A DNA stretch of 39,569 nucleotides, taken from NCBI RefSeq assembly GCF_937958535.1, contig NZ_CALGNQ010000221.1, forward strand, positions 1-39,569, read 5' to 3'. The stretch's first letter is position 1; every line of letters begins with the position of its first letter. This document shows, piece by piece, positions 1-7,439 of the stretch. This stretch comes from an uncultured Georgenia sp. (GTDB lineage Bacteria; Actinomycetota; Actinomycetes; Actinomycetales; Actinomycetaceae). The notes below the pieces were generated by a model, which was not told where the DNA came from, searched no databases, and was given only the letters and a program-made list of their open reading frames with translations. Both the position numbers and the translations under genes were made by a program.

Positions 1-39
1 GGATCCGGAAGAGCCCCTATTCGCTGAGCAGGAGTGCCG

Positions 40-882
40 ATGTCGTCCTTGTCCCCCACCCCTGAGTTCGGCCGCTTCGGGTTCTGGCGTCGCGGCGCGC
101 ATCTCACGCCCGAGCTGGCTGGCGCCGTGGAGCGGCTCGGCTACGGGACCGTGTGGATCGGTGGCTCCCCGCCCGCCGACCTCGGCATCGCGGAGGAGCT
201 GCTCGACGCGACAGAACGCGTCACGGTCGCCACTGGGATCGTCAACATCTGGACGGCCCCGGCGGCCGAGGTGGCGGCGTCCTTCCACCGCATCGAGCGG
301 AGACACCCGGGCCGGCTCGTGGTCGGCATCGGGATCGGACACCGCGAGACCCTGGACGGCCCGTACGAGAAGCCCTACTCCGCGCTCGTCTCCTACCTCG
401 ACACGCTCGACGAGGAGGGCGTCCCGGCTCAGCGTCGGGTCATCGCGGCCCTCGGGCCACGCACGCTCCGGCTCTCCGCCGAGCGAGCCGCCGGAACGCA
501 CCCCTACCTCACGACACCGGCGCACACCCGGTTCGCCCGCGACATCGTCGGACCGGACGCCGTCGTCGCGCCCGAGCAGCGCCTCGTGCCAGAGACCGAC
601 ACGGCCGCCGCCCGCGAGACGGCGCGCCGGTTCCTCGACCGCTACCTCTCCCTGTCCAACTACCGGCGCACGCTCGAGTCCCACGGGTTCACGGCGGCGG
701 ACCTCGACGACGGCGCCACGGACGCCGCCGTGGACGCGCTCGTCCCGCACGGTGGTCCGGCGGCGCTGGCCGCGGCCGTGCGCGGCCACCTCGACACCGG
801 TGCGGACCATGTCTGCGTCCAGGTCCTCCCGGCGCGGCGCGACCCGCTGCCCACCTTGGCAGCGCTGGCGAGCGAGCTGTAG
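40..882 (+). CDS. LLM-class (luciferase-like) F420-dependent oxidoreductase
   Basis: The 280-residue protein looks like a bacterial luciferase-like TIM-barrel oxidoreductase, a fold that usually uses F420 or FMN. Visible family features are the early strand YGTVWIGGSPPADL (about residues 36-50), the RVTVATGIVNIW strand and the GRLVVGIGIGHRE segment. It most resembles the actinobacterial subfamily defined by TIGR03620, shorter than classic LuxA-type proteins. I chose ATG at 40 over GTG at 34 because AGGAG at 30-34 is well spaced for ATG 40 and overlaps the GTG. The substrate cannot be read from sequence. Its stop lies four bases from the end of the convergent gene at 887-1435. Confidence 0.85.
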   Translation: MSSLSPTPEFGRFGFWRRGAHLTPELAGAVERLGYGTVWIGGSPPADLGIAEELLDATERVTVATGIVNIWTAPAAEVAASFHRIERRHPGRLVVGIGIGHRETLDGPYEKPYSALVSYLDTLDEEGVPAQRRVIAALGPRTLRLSAERAAGTHPYLTTPAHTRFARDIVGPDAVVAPEQRLVPETDTAAARETARRFLDRYLSLSNYRRTLESHGFTAADLDDGATDAAVDALVPHGGPAALAAAVRGHLDTGADHVCVQVLPARRDPLPTLAALASEL

Positions 883-886
883 CGGC

Positions 887-1435
887 TCAGGCGCTGCGCC
901 GACCACGACGCGCCGCGTACTCCACGAGCGGCACCCGCGCGCCCGGCTCGACACCGAGGAGTGCGGCGAGCTCGGGGTCGCGGATGGGGGCGGTCTTGTC
1001 GCCCTGCTCGAAGAGGAAGGTGACGTCGACGATGTCGTAGCGCAGCCCTCCGTCGGCGAGCCGCTCCTGGAAGCGTGACGCCCGGGGCCCGAACCCGCAC
1101 TCGACGAAAGCGAAGGTGCGGCTCCGCTCCTCGGCACGGTCCCAGGTGCCGACGGAGGCGACGACGTCGGCCACCACCTGACCGTCGGCCGCGGCGTTCG
1201 CGCGAACGACGTCCGCGACCGTGCCGGGGAAGCCGCCGAGCCGCTCGATGCCGGGCCAGCTCGAGGTCACCGCCCGCCGGACGAACTCGGACCAGTCGAC
1301 CGCGCCACCGACGGTGACCTCGACACCGCCACACGGGGCGAGGTCGTCCAGCTCGCACGCCGACGCGTCGACGACGAGCCAGAGCCGCCGGTCGTCGAGC
1401 GACGGAACCGTGGCGAGCGAGGGAACGGGGTCCAT
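887..1435 (-). CDS. MurB-derived short protein, probably not a functional MurB
   Basis: A 182-residue protein matching the middle of UDP-N-acetylenolpyruvoylglucosamine reductase (MurB) in order. It has a VTVGGAVDW strand, then PGIERLGGFPGTV (MurB: GIExLSGIPGTV), then ECGFGPRASRF (MurB: ECxFGYRxSxFK, which carries the catalytic serine), then a DVTF strand and a PELAALLGVEPGARVPL tail. The start of the FAD domain and the C-terminal GSFFTNP domain are absent. The usual QNxGAYG segment is replaced by RANAAADGQ, so the tyrosine of that loop is gone. MurB is normally about 340-360 residues. I infer a truncated paralogue that keeps a fold or ligand role rather than the peptidoglycan reaction. Start chosen at ATG 1435; an in-frame start at 1483 would cross an inverted repeat. 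Confidence 0.6.
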   Translation of the reverse strand: MDPVPSLATVPSLDDRRLWLVVDASACELDDLAPCGGVEVTVGGAVDWSEFVRRAVTSSWPGIERLGGFPGTVADVVRANAAADGQVVADVVASVGTWDRAEERSRTFAFVECGFGPRASRFQERLADGGLRYDIVDVTFLFEQGDKTAPIRDPELAALLGVEPGARVPLVEYAARRGRRSA

Positions 1436-1450
1436 CCGTCCATTCCACGC

Positions 1451-1473
1451 CCCTTGAAGGGGCTTTTCAAGGG
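1451..1473. promoter_or_regulatory. 8-bp inverted repeat upstream of the MurB-like gene
   Basis: CCCTTGAA (1451-1458) and TTCAAGGG (1466-1473) are exact inverted copies separated by seven bases. They sit 16-38 bases upstream of the ATG at 1435 on the minus strand, a position that suits an operator. The cognate regulator is unknown. Confidence 0.4.
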
Positions 1474-1695
1474 ATGCCGCCACGTGCCCGGGAACGGCCC
1501 AGGAAAGGCCTTGCTCCTGGTCGACTCAAACCCGCCGCGGGCGATGTCGGAGCTCCGTGCCTTAGTGAACGACATCCGATCGGTGGGTGACCGCCAGCAG
1601 GCTCTGCGCTTGCACGGTGAGCCACTCGTCCCGGCCGGTGACCGCCAACGACGGGTGGGAGCACACCGACTCCGACATCCGCACCCTCCACGACC

Positions 1696-1741
1696 ACTCC
1701 TACCCACGTGCGCCGCGCGCACGGCGCACGTGGGTAGGAGT
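1696..1741. repeat. 20-bp perfect inverted repeat (long hairpin) with two CACGTG cores
   Basis: Arms 1696-1715 and 1722-1741 are perfectly complementary around a six-base loop. Each arm contains CACGTG (1705-1710 and 1727-1732). It lies between two divergent genes, so it does not follow a 3' end as an ordinary terminator would. It may be a double operator or a structured element upstream of the gene at 1817. Confidence 0.8.
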
Positions 1742-1804
1742 ACCCACACCCGCCTCCGCGCAGGATGGGCGGTCCGCCCGACGCGGCGCTCCCCGACCCG
1801 CTCC

Positions 1805-1810
1805 TAGCGT
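1805..1810 (+). promoter_or_regulatory. -10 element TAGCGT, leaderless-type
   Basis: TAGCGT is followed by exactly six bases and then ATG 1817, so transcription should start at or next to the start codon. The same arrangement recurs at many genes in this window. Confidence 0.55.
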
Positions 1811-1816
1811 CGGTAC

Positions 1817-2924
1817 ATGGACACCACCGACATCGAAACCGTCATCGTCGGCGCCGGACAGGCGGGGCTGGCGACCGGGTACCACCTGCGCAAGCGCGGC
1901 CGCCCGTTCGTCGTCCTCGAGGCCGGCGGCCGCGTCGGGGACCAGTGGCGCCGCCAGTGGGACACCCTCGCCCTCTACTCCCCCGCGCAGTACGACGGCC
2001 TGCCCGGGTCGCCCTTCCCCGCGCCGCGGTGGACCTTCCCGGGCAAGGAGGACGTCGCCGCCTACCTGGAGGACTACGCCCGCCGGTTCGACGTGCCGGT
2101 CGTGCTGGACACCCGGGTGGAGCGCCTCTGCAGCGCCGGGGGCCGCTACGTCCTCACGACCGACGGCGGCCGCTACCTCTGCGACAACGTGGTCGTCGCC
2201 ACGGGCACGTTCGGCCGCACCCCCGACGTCCCGGCCGTCGCCGCACAGCTCGACCCGGCGATCCTCCAGCTCCACTCGAGCCAGTACCGCCGGCCCGGGC
2301 AGCTGCACGCCGGCCCGGTGCTCGTCGTCGGGGCGAGCCACTCCGGGACGGACATCGCCTTCGAGGTGGCAGCCACCCACCCGACCGTCCTCGCCGGTCG
2401 CGACTGCGGCGCGATCCCGCCCCGGCTCGAGTCCCGCGCGATGCACGCCCTCTTCCCGGTCCTGCTCTTCGCGTGGCGCCACGTGCTCACCCGCCGCACC
2501 CCACTCGGGCGCCGGATGATGTCGCACGTGCGTCACCACGGCGGCCCGGCGCTGCGGGTCAAGGCGGCGGACCTCGCCGCACGCGGCGTCGAGCGCGTCA
2601 CCTCCCGCGTCGAGGAGGTGCGCAACGGGCTGCCGGTGGTCGACGGGACTCCGCGTCAGGTCGCCAACGTCGTGTGGGCGACCGGGTTCCGGCAGGTCCT
2701 CGACTGGATCGACCCCCCCGTCGTCGGAGACGACGGCTACCCCCCGCGAGCTGCGCGGCGTGGCCGACGTGCCCGGACTCTTCTTCTGCGGGCTGGCGTT
2801 CCAGTACGCATTCAGCTCGATGCTCATCGCCGGGGCCGGGCGCGACGCCGCCTACGTTGCCCGGCGGATCGCCGCCCGGAGGCGCACGGCCGCGCGGCTG
2901 CCCGTGGCCGCTCGACGCGCGTAG
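1817..2924 (+). pseudogene. Flavin-containing monooxygenase-like flavoprotein (CzcO/TrkA-like), broken by one frameshift
   Basis: NAD(P)/FAD-dependent oxidoreductase of the flavin monooxygenase superfamily. Visible are the N-terminal FAD dinucleotide-binding motif VGAGQAGLATG (about residues 11-21), VVVATGTFG, a second Rossmann motif VVGASHSGTD and the late VVWATGF motif. After DDGYP the frame is lost in a run of six C (2740-2745). Removing one C restores YPRELRGV, a conserved FLFCGLAFQYAFSS-like C-terminus and a stop at 2922-2924, giving 368 residues. The restored tail is intact, so either a sequencing indel or a very recent mutation is likely. As written, the frame runs on uselessly into the next gene. 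Substrate unknown. Confidence 0.8.
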
Positions 2925-2927
2925 ACT
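2922..2927 (+). promoter_or_regulatory. -10 element TAGACT for the LuxR-type gene
   Basis: TAGACT includes the restored stop codon of the flavoprotein gene and lies 19 bases before ATG 2947. A GGAGG ribosome-binding site sits between them, so this regulator may have its own short-leader promoter. Confidence 0.35.
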
Positions 2928-2946
2928 CGACGGCGGAGGTCCCGAC

Positions 2947-4572
2947 ATGGGCGTCGTCGAGCTGGAGCAGGCACGCGCCGCCTTCGACCGGGGCGACTGG
3001 GACGTCGCGTTCGAGGGCTGGTCCAGGGCGGACATCGACACGCTCTGCGCGGACGACCTCGAGGACCTCGCCACCACCGCCGAGCTGCTCGGCAGGTACG
3101 AGGAAACCACCCGCGCGCTCCACCGCGCCTTCCGACGCCGGCTGGCCGACGGTCGCCCGGCACGCGCGGTGGGATGCGCGTTCCGGCTGGCGATGGCCGC
3201 GGCCGAGCACGGCGAGCCCGCCCAGTTCGCCGGCTGGGCGGCACGCGCCGAGCAGCTCGTCACGGAGACCGGCGAGGACGGGCCCGCGCTGGGCTCGGTC
3301 GCCGTCCTCCGGATGTTCCGTGCCCTGGCCGGCGGTGCCTTCGCCGACGCCGCGGCCGCGGCCGAACAGGCGGGCGACGTCGCCCGCCTGCACGACGACC
3401 CCGACCTCACGGCGATGGCGATGTGCTCGCGTGGACGCCTGGCGCTCTACGCCGGCCGGGCCGCCGAGGGCCTCGCGCTGCTCGACGAGGCGATGGTCCG
3501 GGTGCTCACCGGCGAGCTGTCCCCGGTGGTCGCCGGGCACGTCTACTGCACCGCGATCGAGGGCTGCCAGGAGATCAGCGACTTCACCCGGGTCGCCGAG
3601 TGGACCGTCGCCCTGGGGCGCTGGTGTACGGAGCAGCCCGGGCTGCTGGCGTTCACCGGCCAGTGCGCCGTCCACCGCGGACAGCTGCTCCGCCTCCGCG
3701 GGGACTGGGCGGCGGCCCTCACCGAGCTGGAGCACGCCGCGGCCCGCTACCGGCGGGTGGGCACGCCCGACGCAGCCGGGCTCGCGGCGGCCGAGGCCGG
3801 AGACGTCCACCGGCTGCGCGGTGAGTGGAGCGCCGCCGACGTGGCCTATCGGGTCGCCGCAGACCACGGTTACGACCCTCAGCCGGGCCTGGCGCTGCTC
3901 TGGCTCGCGCAGGGCGAGGCCGACGCGGCCCGCCACGCGCTCGACCGGCTGCTCGCCGGGGCCGACGGGCCCGTCCAGCGCCTGCGGCTGCTGCCGGCGC
4001 ACGTCGAGGTGCTCCTCGCTGCCGGGGAGGTGGAGGATGCCCGGCACACCGCCGGCGAGCTGGGCGAGCTGGCCACCCGTTACGGGAGCCTGTCGTTGGA
4101 GGCGATGGCCGCCCACGCCTTCGGCTCCGTCGAGCTCGCCGCCGGTGACGCCCTCGGGGCGCTGCCCTATCTGCGCAAGGCGCAGCAGCTGTGGACCCGG
4201 GCCGGTGCGCCGTACGAGACCGCCCTGGCCCGGACGCTCACGGGGCGGGCGCTGGCCCGGGCCGGGGACGCGGGGTCGGCACGGCGGGAGCTGGAGGCGG
4301 CCCGGGCGGCGCTCGGCGCGCTCGGAGCCCGGCCCGCGGCGGCCGAGGTCTCCCGGCTGCTCGCCCCGCCGGCACTGCCGGACGGCCTCACCACGCGCGA
4401 GGTGGAGGTGCTCCGGCTCGTCGCGTCCGGGCGGAGCAACGCCCAGGTGGCCGCGGCCCTCGTGCTGAGCGAGAAGACGGTCGCGCGTCACCTGTCCAAC
4501 ATCTTCGTCAAGCTCGACGTCGGGTCACGCACCGCAGCAGCCGCGTACGCCTTCACCCACGGGCTGGTGTGA
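2947..4572 (+). CDS. LuxR-family transcriptional regulator with helical-repeat sensor region
   Basis: 541 residues. The C-terminal 61 residues (481-541) are a LuxR/GerE helix-turn-helix, starting LTTREVEVLRLVASGRSN and containing SEKTVARHLSNIFVKLDV. The first ~470 residues are alanine- and leucine-rich paired helices of TPR/MalT-like type (for example the repeated YR..G....A pattern), with no N-terminal ATPase Walker motif visible. It is therefore a shortened relative of LAL/MalT regulators. ATG 2947 is chosen because GGAGG lies just upstream; the longer frame back to 1765 only shadows the flavoprotein gene. It may control its flavoprotein neighbour, which is inference from position. Confidence 0.85.
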   Translation: MGVVELEQARAAFDRGDWDVAFEGWSRADIDTLCADDLEDLATTAELLGRYEETTRALHRAFRRRLADGRPARAVGCAFRLAMAAAEHGEPAQFAGWAARAEQLVTETGEDGPALGSVAVLRMFRALAGGAFADAAAAAEQAGDVARLHDDPDLTAMAMCSRGRLALYAGRAAEGLALLDEAMVRVLTGELSPVVAGHVYCTAIEGCQEISDFTRVAEWTVALGRWCTEQPGLLAFTGQCAVHRGQLLRLRGDWAAALTELEHAAARYRRVGTPDAAGLAAAEAGDVHRLRGEWSAADVAYRVAADHGYDPQPGLALLWLAQGEADAARHALDRLLAGADGPVQRLRLLPAHVEVLLAAGEVEDARHTAGELGELATRYGSLSLEAMAAHAFGSVELAAGDALGALPYLRKAQQLWTRAGAPYETALARTLTGRALARAGDAGSARRELEAARAALGALGARPAAAEVSRLLAPPALPDGLTTREVEVLRLVASGRSNAQVAAALVLSEKTVARHLSNIFVKLDVGSRTAAAAYAFTHGLV

Positions 4573-4653
4573 CGAGGGACGAATTTCACCTGCGTCGGTG
4601 CCGGACCGACTGCCATGCTCGGGTCTGTCCACGCAGCCGACGAGGAGGCGACG

Positions 4654-5454
4654 ATGGAGTACACGACCTCACGCGACGGGACCCGGATCGCCTACGAGCG
4701 GGCCGGCGCCGGTCCACCGGCCATCATCATCGGAGGTGCGCTGAGCGACCACACCGGTGGCCAGGGGCTCGCCGCGGAGCTCGTGGGTGACCTGACGACC
4801 ATCGTCTACGACCGCCGTTCACGCGGGCACAGCGGCGACGAGAGCCCCGGCATCGGGGGAGCCGTGGAGCGGGAGGTCGAGGACCTCGCCGCGCTCGTCG
4901 AGGTCGCCGGAGGTCGGGCGATTCTGGTGGGCGGCTCGTCCGGTGGGGTGCTCGCCCTCGGCGCCACGTTGCACGGCCTGCCGGTCGAGCGGCTCGTGCT
5001 CTTCGAGCCCCCGTTCGCCGCCGAGCAGTTCCCACCCGTCGCGCCACCGGACATGCCTGAGCAGCTGACAGCCCTGCTCGCGGAGGGCCGTAGCGGCGAC
5101 GTCGTCGAGCTCTTCCTGAGGCGCGCCGTGGGACTGCCCGACGCGACCGTCACGGCGATGAAGGAGTCACCGGCGTGGCCGGCGATGCAGGAGCTCGCCC
5201 CGAGCACCGTCTACGACGCCGTGCTCACCCGGACCTACCCCTACCCGGACGCGTTCGCCTCGGTCGCCGTCCCGACGCTCGTGCTCACCGGGGAGTCGAC
5301 CTTCCCCCTGCTCACCGCCTCCGCCAGGGAGCTCGCCCGGGTGCTCCCGGACGCCGAGCACCGCACGGTGACCGGCTCGGACCACGTGCTCGACCCACCG
5401 GCCGCGGCCGAGGCGATCCGCGGGTTCCTCCGCCGTCCGGTCCGCCGGACCTGA
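4654..5454 (+). CDS. Alpha/beta-fold hydrolase
   Basis: 266 residues with the alpha/beta hydrolase plan. There is an oxyanion-side GG motif after strand 3 (AIIIGGALSDH), DRRSRGHS at residues 53-60, the nucleophile elbow GSSGG with Ser96, a late acidic strand (TLVLTGE) and a catalytic histidine in GSDHVLDPP near the end. ATG 4654 follows GAGGAGG and is preferred to ATG 4615. The substrate is unknown; ester or carbon-carbon bond hydrolysis are both possible. It is separated from the LuxR gene by 81 bases on the same strand. Confidence 0.85.
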   Translation: MEYTTSRDGTRIAYERAGAGPPAIIIGGALSDHTGGQGLAAELVGDLTTIVYDRRSRGHSGDESPGIGGAVEREVEDLAALVEVAGGRAILVGGSSGGVLALGATLHGLPVERLVLFEPPFAAEQFPPVAPPDMPEQLTALLAEGRSGDVVELFLRRAVGLPDATVTAMKESPAWPAMQELAPSTVYDAVLTRTYPYPDAFASVAVPTLVLTGESTFPLLTASARELARVLPDAEHRTVTGSDHVLDPPAAAEAIRGFLRRPVRRT

Positions 5455-5616
5455 CCGGCGGCCCGGGCCCGCGCCGGGCGATCCCGGCGGACCCCGGGCG
5501 AACGCCACGCGTCAGACCACCCAGCGACGTCTCGGCCCAGCACCCAGCCACGCCAGGACGGTCGGCCCCCTCGCACCGAGTGGATCTCCGGGCGCCTGGC
5601 GGGCACGCGGCTTTGT

Positions 5617-5622
5617 TAGCGT
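5617..5622 (+). promoter_or_regulatory. -10 element TAGCGT, leaderless-type (seven-base spacing)
   Basis: TAGCGT precedes ATG 5630 by seven bases and there is no Shine-Dalgarno sequence. This favours ATG 5630 over GTG 5621, which would overlap the element. Confidence 0.5.
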
Positions 5623-5629
5623 GCGAGCC

Positions 5630-6571
5630 ATGCCCGACCTCTTCCTGCCGCGCCGGATGCTGCTCGCCGGGCGCGACGCCACGCGCCTGGCCGCCGATCT
5701 CGCCGACGCCCTTCCCGAGCTCGCCACCCGGACCGTGCGGCACGGACCGCTGTCCGCCCAGGACGCTGCGTGGGCAGACAGCTACACCGGGTTCACGGTG
5801 CCGCCGAACCTCGCCGACTCCGGCGTGCGGTGGGTGCACCTGCCGATGGCCGGGGTCGACCGCGTCGTCACCGAGCTCGCCGGCCGTGACGTCGTGCTCA
5901 CCCGCACCGTGGGCAGCATGCCCGACGCGATCGGCACCTACGTCCTCGCCCATCTCCTCGCCGACGCCTGGCACCTGCGCGAGTACGCCGACCAGCAGGC
6001 CCGCGCCGAGTGGCAGCCCCTCACCCCCGCCCGGGTGCCGCGGCGCACGGTCGTCGTGCTCGGCACCGGGCAGATCGGCGCCGGTGTGGCCCGGGCGCTG
6101 CGCGGGGCCGGCTACCGGGTGGTCGGGGCCAACACCCGCGGGACCCCGGCAGAGGGGTTCCCCGAGGTCGTCGCCCTCACCGAGGCCGGCCCGCAGCTGG
6201 CGACGTGCGACGCGCTGGTCAACGCCCTGCCGCTCACGGACGCGACCCGCGACCTGGTGGACGCGACGCTGCTGGACCACCTGGACGGCGCCGTCGTCGT
6301 CAACGTCGGCCGCGGCGCCACGCTGGTGGCGGCGGACCTGCGCAGCGCGCTCGACTCGGGCCGGGTGCGGCGTGCGGTGCTCGACGTGTTCGAGACCGAG
6401 CCGCTGCCGGCCACGGACTGGCGGTGGACCCACCCCCGGGTCACCGTCACCCCGCACGTCTCGGGCCCGACCGAGCCGGAGGACGTCGTCGAGGCGATCG
6501 TCGAGGCGTACCGGGCGTTCGCCACCGGGCAGCGTCCCCCGCTCACCGTCGCCCTCGACCGGGGGTACTGA
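5630..6571 (+). CDS. D-isomer-specific 2-hydroxyacid dehydrogenase, NAD-binding
   Basis: 313 residues. The NAD-binding Rossmann motif is GTGQIG (145-150). The catalytic triad of the family is present: Arg228 in NVGRGA, Glu257 in DVFETEPLP and His276 in TPHVSG. The N-terminal 100 residues are the variable substrate-binding half. The reaction class is reversible reduction of a 2-oxoacid to a D-2-hydroxyacid with NAD(P)H; the true substrate cannot be read. It stands alone as a transcription unit, convergent with the amidotransferase gene. Confidence 0.88.
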   Translation: MPDLFLPRRMLLAGRDATRLAADLADALPELATRTVRHGPLSAQDAAWADSYTGFTVPPNLADSGVRWVHLPMAGVDRVVTELAGRDVVLTRTVGSMPDAIGTYVLAHLLADAWHLREYADQQARAEWQPLTPARVPRRTVVVLGTGQIGAGVARALRGAGYRVVGANTRGTPAEGFPEVVALTEAGPQLATCDALVNALPLTDATRDLVDATLLDHLDGAVVVNVGRGATLVAADLRSALDSGRVRRAVLDVFETEPLPATDWRWTHPRVTVTPHVSGPTEPEDVVEAIVEAYRAFATGQRPPLTVALDRGY

Positions 6572-6575
6572 GCCC

Positions 6576-6615
6576 TCGACCGCGGGTCCCGGCAGCGGCC
6601 ACCGCCGGCGGTCGA
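6576..6615. terminator. Possible bidirectional terminator hairpin
   Basis: TCGACCGC (6576-6583) pairs perfectly with GCGGTCGA (6608-6615), with further GC pairing inside. It lies directly after the stop at 6571 and before the convergent gene end at 6675. There is no T tract, so this is tentative. Confidence 0.3.
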
Positions 6616-6674
6616 AGACCGACGGGTCGCCGCGCTCCCGTTCACCGGACGTGCAGGACCGCGACGGTCGCCCG

Positions 6675-7370
6675 CTACCCGCCCCGGACGGCGGCCGCGA
6701 AGGACCGGGCGATCGCCCGCCCGACGCGGGCGACGGCATCGTCGTGGGTGCCTGCCACGGCGGCGCGTACCGCGGGGGCGTCGACGATGCCCTTGCGCTC
6801 GGCGTACCGCCCCACCCGTGCGGGCGACGCCTCGGGATGGAACTGGACGCCGAGCGCCGAGCCCACCCGCATCGCCTGCACCGGGTACCGGGCGGAGGCG
6901 GCCAGGTGGACCGCCCCGGGCGGCAGGCGCGTGACGGCGTCCTCGTGCATGGCGTACTGGTAGCTGCACGTGGCGCCGGCGACGGCCGGGCCGAGGAGCG
7001 GGTCGTCGGCCGCTGCGGGTCGCCAGCTCACCTCGACGACACCGGCCTCCCGACCGGCGGGGGCCGCCACGGTCACCTCCCCGCCGGTCGCCGCGGCGAG
7101 CAGCTGGTGCCCCAGGCAGATGCCGAGCACCGGCACGCCGGCGGCGACGGTCTCGGCCAGCAGGTCCCGCGTCGCGGGCAGCCAGGGCGCTCGCTCGTCG
7201 TCGTAGGCGCTCATCCGGCCGCCGAGGACGAGCAGCCCGACGCCGGGCGACGTGGGCACGGGCTCCCCCGCGAAGGGCCGCACGAGGTGGAGGTCGACAC
7301 CCTCGAGCCAGCCGGCGAAGCGGTCGAGCGGTGCCACCGTGTCGTGCTGGAGCACGGTGACGTGGGCCAC
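6675..7370 (-). CDS. Class I glutamine amidotransferase (GMP synthase-like domain)
   Basis: 231 residues forming a stand-alone class I glutaminase domain. The nucleophile is Cys85 in GICLGHQ, and His178 and Glu180 in QFHPE complete the triad. LVLGGRMSAYDD matches the oxyanion-side strand. Such free-standing domains are often annotated GuaA-like or gamma-glutamyl hydrolase-like; the acceptor is unknown. GTG 7370 is preceded by TAGGGT and six bases, supporting this start and a leaderless mRNA. Confidence 0.88.
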   Translation of the reverse strand: MAHVTVLQHDTVAPLDRFAGWLEGVDLHLVRPFAGEPVPTSPGVGLLVLGGRMSAYDDERAPWLPATRDLLAETVAAGVPVLGICLGHQLLAAATGGEVTVAAPAGREAGVVEVSWRPAAADDPLLGPAVAGATCSYQYAMHEDAVTRLPPGAVHLAASARYPVQAMRVGSALGVQFHPEASPARVGRYAERKGIVDAPAVRAAVAGTHDDAVARVGRAIARSFAAAVRGG

Positions 7371-7376
7371 GCGCCC

Positions 7377-7382
7377 ACCCTA
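7377..7382 (-). promoter_or_regulatory. -10 element TAGGGT, leaderless-type
   Basis: Minus-strand TAGGGT, then six bases, then GTG 7370. Confidence 0.5.
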
Positions 7383-7439
7383 CGGGTGGGGGCGCCGCGA
7401 CGTCGCGTCGGGCTCACGGGCGCCGGTCGGGAGGGGCGT

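Larger units (their letters stand above)
1436..1816. other. 381-base divergent intergenic region without a convincing gene
   Basis: Lies between the MurB-like gene (leftward) and the flavin monooxygenase-like gene (rightward). Open frames here have no recognisable protein pattern. It holds an inverted repeat at 1451-1473, a 10-base direct repeat GGTGACCGCC (near 1586 and 1636), the large hairpin at 1696-1741 and a leaderless-type -10 element at 1805-1810. Confidence 0.6.

Noticed and set aside
34..39. GTG 34 as start of the first gene
   Set aside because: It overlaps the AGGAG ribosome-binding site that fits ATG 40.
1765..2946. Extension of the LuxR-type protein into the flavoprotein region
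   Set aside because: This is the shadow frame of the flavoprotein gene; regulator-like sequence starts at ATG 2947 with GGAGG upstream.
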